A stretch of DNA of 64,000 nucleotides from the NCBI RefSeq assembly GCF_019357415.1, contig NZ_CP048410.1, positions 2,754,501 through 2,818,500 on the forward strand, written 5' to 3'. Under the pieces are notes generated by a model. The model made no database searches, was not told where the DNA came from, and saw only the letters and a list, made by a program, of their open reading frames with translations. Position 1 is the stretch's first letter; each line of letters starts with the position of its first letter. Position numbers and translations under genes: made by a program. The DNA comes from Gramella sp. MT6 (GTDB lineage Bacteria; Bacteroidota; Bacteroidia; Flavobacteriales; Flavobacteriaceae). Below, one piece after another: positions 35,433 to 44,533 of the stretch.

Positions 35433-35609
35433 ATGTTCGAATTCGATCAATACCTTGGTTTCTTAGCATTTTTAGCAATATTGACAATGGGTTTCTGGCT
35501 TATGATCTTTTTAATGGCATTCCTTCCTTACTGGATTGGAGGTTCTGTTGGAGAGTTGATCAAAGAAAAGCGCGAAGCTCGCAAAAAAGCTAAAGCGGAA
35601 AAAGCATAA
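35433..35609 (+). CDS. 58-residue membrane protein of unknown function
   Basis: The ATG at 35433 is chosen over an in-frame TTG at 35424, because it follows the promoter at the usual distance. The product starts MFEFDQYLGFLAFLAILTMG, has a hydrophobic segment (about residues 10-38) wide enough for one long or two short helices, then a basic tail rich in Lys/Arg/Glu/Ala. It has its own strong promoter and terminator, showing an independently transcribed gene. No family is recognised. Confidence 0.75.
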   Translation: MFEFDQYLGFLAFLAILTMGFWLMIFLMAFLPYWIGGSVGELIKEKREARKKAKAEKA

Positions 35610-35640
35610 AAAAAGGGACTAAAAATAGTCCCTTTTTTTA
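35608..35640 (+). terminator. Rho-independent terminator
   Basis: AAAAAAAGGGACTA (35608-35621) and TAGTCCCTTTTTTT (35626-35639) form a perfect 14-bp stem with a 4-nt loop. It ends the 58-residue protein gene and lies 18 bp from the end of the convergent TonB receptor gene, so it probably serves both. Confidence 0.92.
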
Positions 35641-35657
35641 TGGCTTAACTTTTCTTA

Positions 35658-38195
35658 TTAGAATTCACCTTCATCATAATCTTCATCTCCACCTCTTCTT
35701 TCCTGACGTTGTTTTTTCTGGTTGAATCTATAAATGAAAGCAATATTTACAGACTGTCCCTGTCTCCACTGGAATTCACTATCCTGCTCGAAGAATTCTG
35801 TAGTTGTATAACTCGCTCTTTTTCTACCGTTAAAAATATCTCTAATATTTAATGATAAGGTTGCATTATCATTCAATATTTCTTTACTAAAGGCAAGGTC
35901 GATATTCAAAATACCTTCCTGGGTTCCCTGAATTTCGTCTGATGGTCCGCGGTAGAAAAGATTTGTTTGCCAGTCGATCTTCCACGGTAAAGAGACTTTA
36001 GAACTAAATCTACCAAACCAACTGAAATTGTCCTGGCTGTAATCTACCCCGTTAAATTCACCATCAAGCTTAAAGCGGAATAAGTTCGCACTACCGTTAA
36101 GTCTTAACCAATCTGCAGGGTTGTATAGAAAGCCAACTTCTCCACCCATTCTATCATTTGTAGCCAGGTTAAAAGGAATACTTCTAATAACTTCAATATC
36201 CTCCCCATTTGGTCCCGTAATAAATACTTCTTCCTGAACTCTCTGGAAGGCATCGGTCTCTCTCTGGTAATATACAGAAGAAGTTAAAGTGAATTTCTCC
36301 CATCTTTTAAGATAACCAAGATCAAAAGCATTTGAGAATGCCGGATTAAGGTTAGGGTTTCCCTGGAAAATATTGTTACGACTACTTCTGGAAGGAAATG
36401 GATTAATATACCAGCCTCTTGGTCTGTTGATCCTTCTATTATAACCCAGGGTAATGTTTTCTTGCTCCCCTAATTCATATATGATATTTACGGTAGGGAA
36501 TAAACCGAGGTAATTATTATCAAAATCTGTGTCTATATCAAATGAAAACTCTTCCTGCAGTTCTTCTTCAGTCAATTCTGAATCGATTTTACCTTTTAGA
36601 TTGGTGTTTTCAAGGCGTAGCCCAAGAAGGAAACTAAAATCGCCCAATTTGGTACCGTACTGTGAATATAATGCCTGTACGTTTTCGGTATAATCAAAAA
36701 CATTGGTTTGATTTTCATTCAGGATAAAGTTACCATCAGCATCTTCCTGGTATAACTCATAATCTGTAACCTCGTTTTCAATATTCCCACGATACCCTGC
36801 TTCAAATTGAGAATCTTCACCAATAGGTCTTACATAATCTGCCTGTAAAAGATACTCCTTCTGATCTTCTAAAGTGATCGTTGATTCTGAAGGAACCCTG
36901 ATCGCATCAATATCAGTGTTATTATAAAGAACTGGTTCGTTTATAAAAGCATCCTGCGTTTCGCTATCATTTTCAAATTGGAAGTCGGCAGTAAGTTCAT
37001 GTCCTTCTTCATCAAATTTTTTGATGTAATTAAGTGAAAACTGTATGCTTTCATCTTCTTCGTTTTCAACCTCCATTCGATTAGTTCCTAACAGATTTTC
37101 GCCATTCAGGATGTAATCGTTTTTGTTCAGGGTTACATCTCGATCATCTCCCACTCGGTAAAAAATGGATCCGGTAATAGAGGAGAGGTCTGAAATATAA
37201 TACTCCATACCAACATTCGTGTTAAAGCCACGATTTATTCGGTCATAATCCCTGTCTTCAATATTCCGGTCATATTCCAGATTTCCCAGGAAAACATCTT
37301 CTCTTGGCTCGAAATACCTTGTATCAAAATATGCATAACCAGGAGATTCGCTATAGCGGTAACCGGTGGTAGTGAAAAGATTGAACTTATCTGTACGGTA
37401 ATTTAGATTTGTTGAAATACTCGCGTTTTCAGGAATCCCAGCATTAAGGTTTACAGAACCGTTAAATCCTAAAGTTTCCTTTTTTCGTAATATGATATTT
37501 ATGATTCCTGCAGTTCCTTCTGCATCATAACGGGCAGAAGGGGAGGTGATAACCTCAACTCTTTCGATAGCTTCTGCAGGCAACTGGCTTAAAACATCAG
37601 TGTTCCCAAAACCAGCCATTGCAGAGGGTTTGCCGTTTATAAGAATTCTTACGTTATCATTTCCACGAAGACTAATTCCGCCCTCAATATCTACTGAAAT
37701 GGATGGAACATTGTTCAAGGCATCACTTACCGTTCCTCCAGCCGTGGTAAGATCTTTACCGATATTATATATTTTTTTATCGAGTCTGATATCTACCTGT
37801 GTAGTTTCAGCTCTAACTACAACCTCATCGAGGTTTTCAGATCCCAGACCAAGCTTGATAGTGCCAAGATTAAGATCGTTTGTTACTTTTCGGTTCTTGA
37901 ATTCTTTGGTTTCATAAGAAATGAATTCAATAATTATATTGTAAGTCCCATTCTTGACCTCTACAGAAAATTGTCCCTTAGCATCAGTTATTCCACCGGT
38001 TAGGTCTGAAGGATCTTCTACGTTCTGTACAGATATAGTAGCATATTCTAACGGTACATTTAGTTCGTCATCAATTACTTTACCTGTTATGGTGTTTTTT
38101 TTAAAATCGGAAGGTCCTTGAGCGTATCCAGAAAAAGATAAAAAGCTGAATAATCCCAGTAGTAAACTGAGGGTAAATAATTTTTTGTTGGTCAT
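35658..38195 (-). CDS. TonB-dependent receptor, outer-membrane beta-barrel family
   Basis: This 845-residue protein (ATG at 38195 chosen over a TTG at 38219) has a signal peptide (MTNKKLFTLSLLLGLFSFLSF, cleavage near GYA/QG). A carboxypeptidase-like regulatory domain follows (TITGKVIDDELNVPLEYATISV), then a plug domain (LDEVVVRAETTQVDIRLDKK, GISLRGNDNVRILINGKPS, RVEVITSPSARYDAEG) and a C-terminal barrel. The barrel is of the family fused to CarboxypepD_reg in Bacteroidota (OMP_b-brl_3 type). It takes up a ligand such as a siderophore, cobalamin or carbohydrate; the substrate is unknown and no SusD partner is present. It is monocistronic. Confidence 0.94.
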   Translation of the reverse strand: MTNKKLFTLSLLLGLFSFLSFSGYAQGPSDFKKNTITGKVIDDELNVPLEYATISVQNVEDPSDLTGGITDAKGQFSVEVKNGTYNIIIEFISYETKEFKNRKVTNDLNLGTIKLGLGSENLDEVVVRAETTQVDIRLDKKIYNIGKDLTTAGGTVSDALNNVPSISVDIEGGISLRGNDNVRILINGKPSAMAGFGNTDVLSQLPAEAIERVEVITSPSARYDAEGTAGIINIILRKKETLGFNGSVNLNAGIPENASISTNLNYRTDKFNLFTTTGYRYSESPGYAYFDTRYFEPREDVFLGNLEYDRNIEDRDYDRINRGFNTNVGMEYYISDLSSITGSIFYRVGDDRDVTLNKNDYILNGENLLGTNRMEVENEEDESIQFSLNYIKKFDEEGHELTADFQFENDSETQDAFINEPVLYNNTDIDAIRVPSESTITLEDQKEYLLQADYVRPIGEDSQFEAGYRGNIENEVTDYELYQEDADGNFILNENQTNVFDYTENVQALYSQYGTKLGDFSFLLGLRLENTNLKGKIDSELTEEELQEEFSFDIDTDFDNNYLGLFPTVNIIYELGEQENITLGYNRRINRPRGWYINPFPSRSSRNNIFQGNPNLNPAFSNAFDLGYLKRWEKFTLTSSVYYQRETDAFQRVQEEVFITGPNGEDIEVIRSIPFNLATNDRMGGEVGFLYNPADWLRLNGSANLFRFKLDGEFNGVDYSQDNFSWFGRFSSKVSLPWKIDWQTNLFYRGPSDEIQGTQEGILNIDLAFSKEILNDNATLSLNIRDIFNGRKRASYTTTEFFEQDSEFQWRQGQSVNIAFIYRFNQKKQRQERRGGDEDYDEGEF

Positions 38196-38284
38196 TGTCA
38201 ATTTTTGTCCTATGACCAATAAGAATCGGGATGGTTTAATCCTAAACGGTTAATTTTTTGTTAAGCAAAAAATTAAAAAAATAT

Positions 38285-38305
38285 AACCAAATTGTTTAAT
38301 TGGTT
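38285..38305 (-). terminator. Stem-loop terminator after 38311-38679
   Basis: On the minus strand AACCAATT-AAAC-AATTTGGTT forms a short stem, followed by a T-rich tail (ATATTTTTTTAATTTTTTG). It sits 6 bp beyond the stop codon of the small exported protein gene. Confidence 0.6.
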
Positions 38306-38310
38306 AAAAA

Positions 38311-38679
38311 TCAGGATTTACGCGTAAGCTGTTTGTTAAGATGAACATAATTTTCAAACTGATCTTCCGTCAGAAATTTTTTCAGTGATTTGTATTCGCT
38401 GTTCTGAATTGTCTTAAGCTTATTAATCTGTTGGTTGATCCCCAGACTGGAGTTAATGATCTCGTTTTTCTTAATGGTATATTCAATGATAGAATCTTCG
38501 AGCATTTGAGTCTGCTCTTCATTAAGCCTTAACTGACTCTTCCATGTAGCAGCTAATTCGCCTGCAACTTCCTTGATCTCTTTTCTATTCTTCTCGTGAA
38601 TATAGATCTGGGAATAAACGAAACCCGCTACCGCCGCCGCGGCAACACTTATTAATGCTATTCTATGTTGAAGTTTCAT
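38311..38679 (-). CDS. Small envelope protein, Spy/CpxP-like
   Basis: A 122-residue protein with an N-terminal hydrophobic anchor (residues 7-22) followed by a helical, charged periplasmic part. LRLNEEQTQMLED and FLTEDQFENY resemble the LTxxQ motifs of Spy/CpxP chaperones, and length fits. A chaperone or stress-related role is suggested but unproven. The gene lies 11 bp after the ArsC-like gene, probably in one operon. Confidence 0.78.
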   Translation of the reverse strand: MKLQHRIALISVAAAAVAGFVYSQIYIHEKNRKEIKEVAGELAATWKSQLRLNEEQTQMLEDSIIEYTIKKNEIINSSLGINQQINKLKTIQNSEYKSLKKFLTEDQFENYVHLNKQLTRKS

Positions 38680-38690
38680 TTCTATTATGT

Positions 38691-39032
38691 TTAAAGCAGT
38701 TTGTCAATATTCGAGGGCGGTCTGCCTATCACGGCTTTTCTTTCAGTTTCTACGACCGGCCTTTCTATTAATTTTGGATTCTTTACCATCACGGTAATAA
38801 GCTCTTTATCGCTCAGATCCTTATCCTTATAATCTTCTTTCCAGATCTTTTCGTTCTTGCGAACAAGCTGAATTGGGGTAATATCAAGTTTTTTAATAAG
38901 GTCTGCCAGCTCATTTTCACTTAGGGGTTCCTTAAGGTATTCTTTTATTTCAAACTCTTTGCCTGAATTTTTCAAAATTTCAAGTCCTTCTCTGGACTTT
39001 TTGCATCTCGCATTATGATAGATCCTTAGCAT
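38691..39032 (-). CDS. ArsC/Spx-family glutaredoxin-like reductase
   Basis: A 113-residue thioredoxin-fold protein with the ArsC-type active site ARCKKSREGL (Cys at residue 10) and the C-terminal GRPPSN motif conserved in YffB/ArsC relatives. It could be an arsenate reductase using glutathione or a glutaredoxin, or a protein of unknown thiol role; there is no ars operon partner here. It is the first gene of a small operon with the Spy-like protein. Confidence 0.88.
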   Translation of the reverse strand: MLRIYHNARCKKSREGLEILKNSGKEFEIKEYLKEPLSENELADLIKKLDITPIQLVRKNEKIWKEDYKDKDLSDKELITVMVKNPKLIERPVVETERKAVIGRPPSNIDKLL

Positions 39033-39100
39033 TTTGTTCTTTTTATTTTTAAAATAATCAAATATTTCAATTTTTAAAACTTAATTGAACCGGTATTTAA

Positions 39101-40199
39101 TCAATCTTCGTTCCGTTGTCCCATCATCATTAAAAAAGATTTTAGAAACCTGTCTATATCGCCGTCCATAACATCGTCTACATTTCCAGTTTCTTCACCT
39201 GTGCGAACGTCCTTGACCAATTTATAAGGATGCATCACATAATTTCTAATCTGTGATCCCCATTCAATTTTCATTTTTGAGTCTTCGATCTCACGTCGCT
39301 GTTCCTGTCTTTTCTGAAGTTCTATTTCAAAAAGCTGACTTTTTAAAAGCTGCAAGGCCTTATTCTTGTTTTCGAGCTGAGAACGGGTTTCAGAGTTTTC
39401 AATAACAATTCCGGTAGGAGCGTGGCGCAACCTAACTGCTGTTTCCACTTTATTTACATTTTGACCACCGGCACCAGATGACCTCATGGTTTCCCAGCTA
39501 AGGTCTGAAGGATTGATGTCAATTTCTATGCTGTCATCCACTAACGGGTATACATATACAGAAGCGAACGAAGTATGCCTTTTGGCATTTGAATCGAACG
39601 GGGAAATTCTAACCAGCCTGTGAACACCATTCTCACCTTTAAGCCAGCCAAAGGCAAATTCACCTTCGATTTCCAGGGTAACCGTTTTGACGCCGGCAAC
39701 ATCTCCTGCCTGGTAATTGAGTTCACGGATCTTGAATTTGCGCTTTTCAGCCCACATTAGATACATTCTCATGAGCATCTCTGCCCAGTCACAACTTTCG
39801 GTACCACCGGCGCCCGCAGTGACTTGAAGAACCGCACTCATGCTATCTCCTTCTTCAGAGAGCATATTCTTGAACTCAAGATCTTCTATAAGATCTAAAG
39901 CTTGATCATATCTATCCTGAACATCTTCTGCTGTCGCTTCGTCTTCTTTATAGAATTCGTAGAGGACCTCAAGGTCTTCTACAAGGGTTTCGGCTTTTTC
40001 ATAATCACCAACCCAGCTTTTTTCAGCATTGACCTCTTTCATGATCTGTTCAGCCTTTTTGGGGTCATCCCAGAAATCAGGAGCAAAGGTCTTTTCCTCC
40101 ATATTGGTTATTTCGATCTTTTTGGCATCAATGTCAAAGATACCTCCTTAACGCAACCAGGCGCTCTTTAAGATCTCTAATGTTCTCTATTGTTATCAT
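39101..40199 (-). CDS. prfB: Peptide chain release factor 2, with programmed +1 frameshift
   Basis: RF2 recognises UGA and UAA stops and triggers peptide release. The zero frame starts at ATG 40199 and encodes 21 residues ([20 protein letters not shown], then L) before an in-frame TGA at 40134-40136. A +1 shift there continues into the main frame at 40135 ([20 protein letters not shown]), giving 365 residues, the E. coli length. The main part has the stop-codon-recognition SPF ([15 protein letters not shown]) and catalytic GGQ ([20 protein letters not shown]). Low RF2 raises shifting, giving autoregulation. The ATG at 40102 is an internal methionine, not the start. Confidence 0.93.
40132..40148 (-). 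promoter_or_regulatory. RF2 programmed frameshift site
   Basis: The coding strand reads AGG AGG TAT CTT TGA C: a Shine-Dalgarno-like AGGAGG (40143-40148), a 3-nt spacer and the CTT TGA C slip site (40133-40139), the canonical bacterial RF2 recoding signal. The shift moves the P-site tRNA from CUU to UUU, +1. The match to the E. coli arrangement is almost exact. Confidence 0.93.
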
Positions 40200-40296
40200 T
40201 CATGGTTGATTTGACGTAAAAATAGAATTAAAGGGAGTTTCGAGAAAGGATTTAACGAATATTTTTTAGTTTTAGAAAGCTTTAAAAAATCCCTTT

Positions 40297-42687
40297 ATGC
40301 ATAAGATTACCTGTATTATTCTGGCCTTCAGTATTTCATTTGCTATGAAGGCTCAGTTCCTCGAAGAAAAGGAAGATCTTCAGAAATATGAAGGTTATTT
40401 TAACTTTCATTACAATGAAAAGGAAGATGAAATTTACCTGGAGGTAGATAGCCTGGAAACTGAATTTCTTTATACTCATTTCTTAACTACCGGAGTAGGA
40501 TCTAATGATATAGGTTTGGATCGCGGACAGTTAGGAGGAGAAGCCGTGGTTAAGTTCCAGAAAGCAGGGAATAAATTATTGCTTATTCAGCCTAACCAGA
40601 ATTACAGGGCGATCACTGAGAATACGGCAGAAAAGGAAAGTGTAGCAGAAGCCTTTGCGAAATCAGTCCTTTTTGGATTTGAAATTAAAGAGGAAAAAGA
40701 CGGGAAGTATATAATTGATTTTACTCCGTTTTTAATGCAGGATACCCATGGAGTTGCAGAAACATTGAAAAAAGGTGAATACGGCACCTATAAACTGGAT
40801 AAATCAAAAAGTGCTTTGTCTCTTGAACGGACAAAAGCATTTCCTGAAAATGTTGAATTTGAAGCCCTGCTTACTTTCGAAGGAGAGCCTAAAAGCAGGA
40901 CCATCAATTCTGTAGTTCCAGATGCTAAGAATATTAGTGTTACTCAACACCATTCTTTCGTGAAGTTGCCTGATAATGATTATGAAAAGCGGGTTTTTGA
41001 TCCACGGAGCGGAGCGATCTTTATTTCTTATATGGATTATGCTTCGCCGGTTTTTGAGCCTATTAAAAAACGCTATGCTATAAGACATCGTTTAAAGAAA
41101 AAGGATCCTGAAGCCGAAATTAGTGAGGCTGTAGAACCGATCATTTATTATCTGGACCCGGGAACTCCTGAGCCTGTTCGTTCTGCTTTACTGGAAGGAG
41201 CTAGCTGGTGGAATCAGGCCTTTGAGAATATTGGATATAAAGATGCCTTTCAGGTGAAAATGTTACCGGAGGATGCAGATCCCCTGGATGTAAGATACAA
41301 TGTGATCCAGTGGGTGCATAGATCAACAAGAGGCTGGAGTTATGGTGCCAGCGTTGTTGATCCCAGAACTGGAGAGATCATTAAAGGTCATGTTAGTCTT
41401 GGAAGTTTAAGAATACGTCAGGATTTTATGATCGCACAGGCGATGATGAATAAACCTTTTGCTGAAAACGATTCTAATCACGATCTCATGATGGAACTTG
41501 CTCTGGCCAGGATCAGGCAATTATCTGCTCACGAGGTTGGCCACACCATTGGCTTTACGCATAATTTTGCTGCAAGCACTAATGAAAGAGCTTCGGTAAT
41601 GGATTATCCTCATCCCCAGTTCGAAATTAATAATGGTGAAATTGAATTCGCCAACGCATATGATACCGGAATAGGAGAGTGGGATAAAGTAACCGTGAAA
41701 TATAGTTATAGTGATATTCCTGAAGGAATGGAAGAAAGGGAATATCTTAATTCTGTAATGGAAAAAGTCCGCCTTGACGGACTTACTTTTATTACAGATT
41801 CAGATGCTAGAGCAACCGGTGGAGCCCATGCCTTTGCTCATCTATGGGATAATGGTAAAGATGCAGCAGATGAACTGGAAAGGGTTCTTGAAATAAGGAA
41901 GAAAGCAATTCAGAATTTTTCAAAGGACAACATCAGGACCAATGAGCCATATACAATACTCGAAGATGTTTTTGTGCCGCTTTATTTTTTCCACAGATAT
42001 CAGACAGAAGCGGCGGTAAAACTTATCGGAGGTCTGGAATACAATTATGCCGTAAAAGGAGGTAATAGCACTATTGTAAAACATCTTGATGCAAAACTTC
42101 AGGAAAAAGCCTTGGAGAGTATTCTTAAGACGCTAACTGCGGAAGAACTTGCCATCCCGCAGGATAAACTGGAACTATTTCCACCAAGGGCTTTTGGCTT
42201 TGGCAGAGACCGGGAATCATTTAAAAGTAATACCGATGTGGCGTTTGACGCTTTAGGTGCCCCGGCTACCGCAAGCGAGATGACCTTAGCTTTATTACTT
42301 CATCCGGCCAGGGCAGAAAGACTTATACAACAGCATGCATTAAATAAGGATCTTCCCGGGCTTGATTATGTACTTGAAGAAATGATAAATAAGACAATTA
42401 AAAACACGAAGAAGGATAGCTATGATTCCAGTGTTCAGAATACGATCAATTTCAATGTATTTAAGCATCTTCTTAATCTGGCGATAAATGATAAAGCCAC
42501 ACCTTTGGTAAGATCTGTTGCCAATCAAAAAGTTGATGAACTTGCCAACTGGTTAAGAGGTAAGGATGATCCGGTTTCAAAAGAAATGTACCGTAATATT
42601 AAAAGATTCCGGGAAGAACCTGAGGACTTCAAGCTGGAAATAAATATTCCAAAGATCCCTGATGGTTCTCCCATAGGAGCTTATTAG
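40297..42687 (+). CDS. Exported zinc-dependent metalloprotease
   Basis: A 796-residue protein with a signal peptide (cleavage near MKA/QF). The zinc motif is HEVGHTIGFTHNF, an extended HExxHxxGxxH type of metzincins, followed by a Met-turn-like SVMDY. The N-terminal part (about residues 20-230) matches the DUF5117/DUF5118 type that precedes the catalytic domain in Bacteroidota; the C-terminal part is the DUF4953-like region. It would act in the periplasm or outside; the substrate is unknown. The gene is monocistronic and converges on the transglutaminase gene 4 bp away. Confidence 0.9.
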   Translation: MHKITCIILAFSISFAMKAQFLEEKEDLQKYEGYFNFHYNEKEDEIYLEVDSLETEFLYTHFLTTGVGSNDIGLDRGQLGGEAVVKFQKAGNKLLLIQPNQNYRAITENTAEKESVAEAFAKSVLFGFEIKEEKDGKYIIDFTPFLMQDTHGVAETLKKGEYGTYKLDKSKSALSLERTKAFPENVEFEALLTFEGEPKSRTINSVVPDAKNISVTQHHSFVKLPDNDYEKRVFDPRSGAIFISYMDYASPVFEPIKKRYAIRHRLKKKDPEAEISEAVEPIIYYLDPGTPEPVRSALLEGASWWNQAFENIGYKDAFQVKMLPEDADPLDVRYNVIQWVHRSTRGWSYGASVVDPRTGEIIKGHVSLGSLRIRQDFMIAQAMMNKPFAENDSNHDLMMELALARIRQLSAHEVGHTIGFTHNFAASTNERASVMDYPHPQFEINNGEIEFANAYDTGIGEWDKVTVKYSYSDIPEGMEEREYLNSVMEKVRLDGLTFITDSDARATGGAHAFAHLWDNGKDAADELERVLEIRKKAIQNFSKDNIRTNEPYTILEDVFVPLYFFHRYQTEAAVKLIGGLEYNYAVKGGNSTIVKHLDAKLQEKALESILKTLTAEELAIPQDKLELFPPRAFGFGRDRESFKSNTDVAFDALGAPATASEMTLALLLHPARAERLIQQHALNKDLPGLDYVLEEMINKTIKNTKKDSYDSSVQNTINFNVFKHLLNLAINDKATPLVRSVANQKVDELANWLRGKDDPVSKEMYRNIKRFREEPEDFKLEINIPKIPDGSPIGAY

Positions 42688-42691
42688 AAAT

Positions 42692-43543
42692 CTATTGCTG
42701 TTGTTGGGAGGAAACCTGAACAGTATATTCCGTTTCGTTCTTGCCAGAGGAGAAAACCACTCCTTTAAGGGGAGGACAATCTGTGTAGTCTTTACCATGT
42801 GCTACTTTGATATGATTTTCAGCAGCGATTAAATTATTCGTAGGGTCAAATCCTATCCAGCCACTATTGGGTAAACAACATTCTACCCAGGCATGCATTT
42901 GTGAATCCCCAAAATAGCCATTTCCCTGGTGCAGGTAGCCTGATACATACCTGGATGGAATTCCAAATTGCTTTGCGATCGCGATGAAAAGATGAGTGAA
43001 ATCTTGACATACTCCCTGTTTGATCTCCAGGATGTGACTTAGATCTGTATCAATATCAGTAACATTGGTCTTAAATGTGAATTCTTTTTTGATCCAGGAA
43101 TTCAGGTCCTGAAGATTTTGAAAAAGACTGATGTTTTCATCAAATTTAAAATCAACTTCCTGAGGTAAAGTGGTAAGATCTGTAAGACGTAAGAAAACAT
43201 CATTTTCAGCTCTAAATTCCAGAGACCTTAGCTCATTGTATTCATTTTCGGAAAATTCCTGAGATACCTTCTCGAAAATATTTTCTACTTTTTTTACCAG
43301 TTTAAAATCTGCAGTGAATTCAATTTCTTCAAAAGACTGCTTCGGTCGTATGCGATAGGTAGGAAAATCATAACCATTAATTGATCTCTCTATCGGGATT
43401 TTCAGCGAATTCGTGAAGGTATCTGCAATCAATTCCTGAGATTCATTGTCTTCCGGAATTATTAAAAACTGCCAAAGTGCACTGCTCGCCTTATTTTCAT
43501 AAGTATTTTTGGCAACGTATTTTATGTTATAATCCAGATTCAT
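42692..43543 (-). CDS. Transglutaminase-like protein
   Basis: A 283-residue cytosolic protein with the transglutaminase-like N-terminal beta domain and core. The catalytic triad is visible: Cys in KQGVCQDFTHLF, His in DSQMHAWVECC and Asp in WIGFDPTNN. The C-terminal part ends SGKNETEYTVQVSSQQQQ. It is last in the ATP-grasp/alpha-E/transglutaminase cluster, a module found in many bacteria and proposed from genome context to ligate or cleave peptide-like substrates. No signal peptide is seen. It could be a peptidase rather than a crosslinker. Confidence 0.9.
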   Translation of the reverse strand: MNLDYNIKYVAKNTYENKASSALWQFLIIPEDNESQELIADTFTNSLKIPIERSINGYDFPTYRIRPKQSFEEIEFTADFKLVKKVENIFEKVSQEFSENEYNELRSLEFRAENDVFLRLTDLTTLPQEVDFKFDENISLFQNLQDLNSWIKKEFTFKTNVTDIDTDLSHILEIKQGVCQDFTHLFIAIAKQFGIPSRYVSGYLHQGNGYFGDSQMHAWVECCLPNSGWIGFDPTNNLIAAENHIKVAHGKDYTDCPPLKGVVFSSGKNETEYTVQVSSQQQQ

Positions 43544-43585
43544 AATGAAATTTTTGGAGCAGCAAATTAAGGTGATTTTTATGAA

Positions 43586-44530
43586 TTAATAATGAAAATA
43601 TTCATTCTGTAATTTTAAACCGATACTATTCAGATCATCCAGGATATTCTCAATAAATGCTTCCAGATCCTGTTCGATCTCTTCAATTACCTTGAACTGA
43701 TACTTTGCACGTACCTTGCCAATCAAAAAGGCAGAAGAATCTTTAGATGGGTGTTTCTCCCGGGTAAGGACCATAATATGTTTACAAACTTCATTAAGGC
43801 TATTCATTACAGACCTTGGGCAATCGGTATTGAGGATCAAGAATTCCAGAGTGGTTATACTGGTTGGAGTTTGACGATAGAATCGTCTCATCATATCATA
43901 AGACTCGGCACATTTCAACAAGGTGGTCCATTCATAACTGTTCTTTAAGGTGTCACCATAACTTCCCTGGGCAATTACTGCATCCTTGAATTTGGAGTTG
44001 ATAATGCGGATAACCTGCGTGGCTCTCTCGATGTTCACACCTAACATGATAATGGCGTAGACTTCATCGTGTAACAACGTACCCCGAATTTTTCCTCTTA
44101 GGATGGAAACATTTTCAGTTACCTGAACCGTAAAATCGTAAAGGCCTCGCTTTTTGAAATTCTCTACCGGGTAATTCAATACAAAATGGTAGAATTTATT
44201 GATCGACTCATATAATTCAGTAGAAATAAGATCTCTAGCAGAATTTGCATTTTCGCGAGCTAGTTTTACGTAATTAATGATCGAAAAATCTGTGTCTGGA
44301 TTCAGGGCGATGTCATATAGAACTTCTTCCTCGTCCAGAGGTTTTTCAGTACGGCTAAAATCATCTGCCATGAAAAGCATGGACTGAAGCACAAATTGTC
44401 TCGACTGTGAAAGTTCATTGGGTGCATCCAGGGAGGCGAAATAGTTTACATTTAAATATCTTGCTACATGTTCAAGACGTTCAATATATCTTCCCATCCA
44501 GAACAGGTTATTGGCTACTCTTGCTAACAT
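43586..44530 (-). CDS. Alpha-E domain protein
   Basis: A 314-residue, mainly helical protein with the alpha-E family start MLARVANNLFWMGRYIERLEHVARYLNVNYFASLD. Conserved features include RENANSARDLIS and the C-terminal helix near IEEIEQDLEAFIENILDDL. The family is almost always next to a circularly permuted ATP-grasp gene, as here (3-bp gap). Biochemistry is unknown; it may be the partner or substrate-binding part of the amide-ligase complex. Confidence 0.92.
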   Translation of the reverse strand: MLARVANNLFWMGRYIERLEHVARYLNVNYFASLDAPNELSQSRQFVLQSMLFMADDFSRTEKPLDEEEVLYDIALNPDTDFSIINYVKLARENANSARDLISTELYESINKFYHFVLNYPVENFKKRGLYDFTVQVTENVSILRGKIRGTLLHDEVYAIIMLGVNIERATQVIRIINSKFKDAVIAQGSYGDTLKNSYEWTTLLKCAESYDMMRRFYRQTPTSITTLEFLILNTDCPRSVMNSLNEVCKHIMVLTREKHPSKDSSAFLIGKVRAKYQFKVIEEIEQDLEAFIENILDDLNSIGLKLQNEYFHY

Positions 44531-44533
44531 AAA

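Noticed and set aside
39101-40102. prfB starting at ATG 40102 as a shortened gene
   Set aside because: The upstream 21-codon frame plus CTT TGA C frameshift signal gives the full 365-residue protein.
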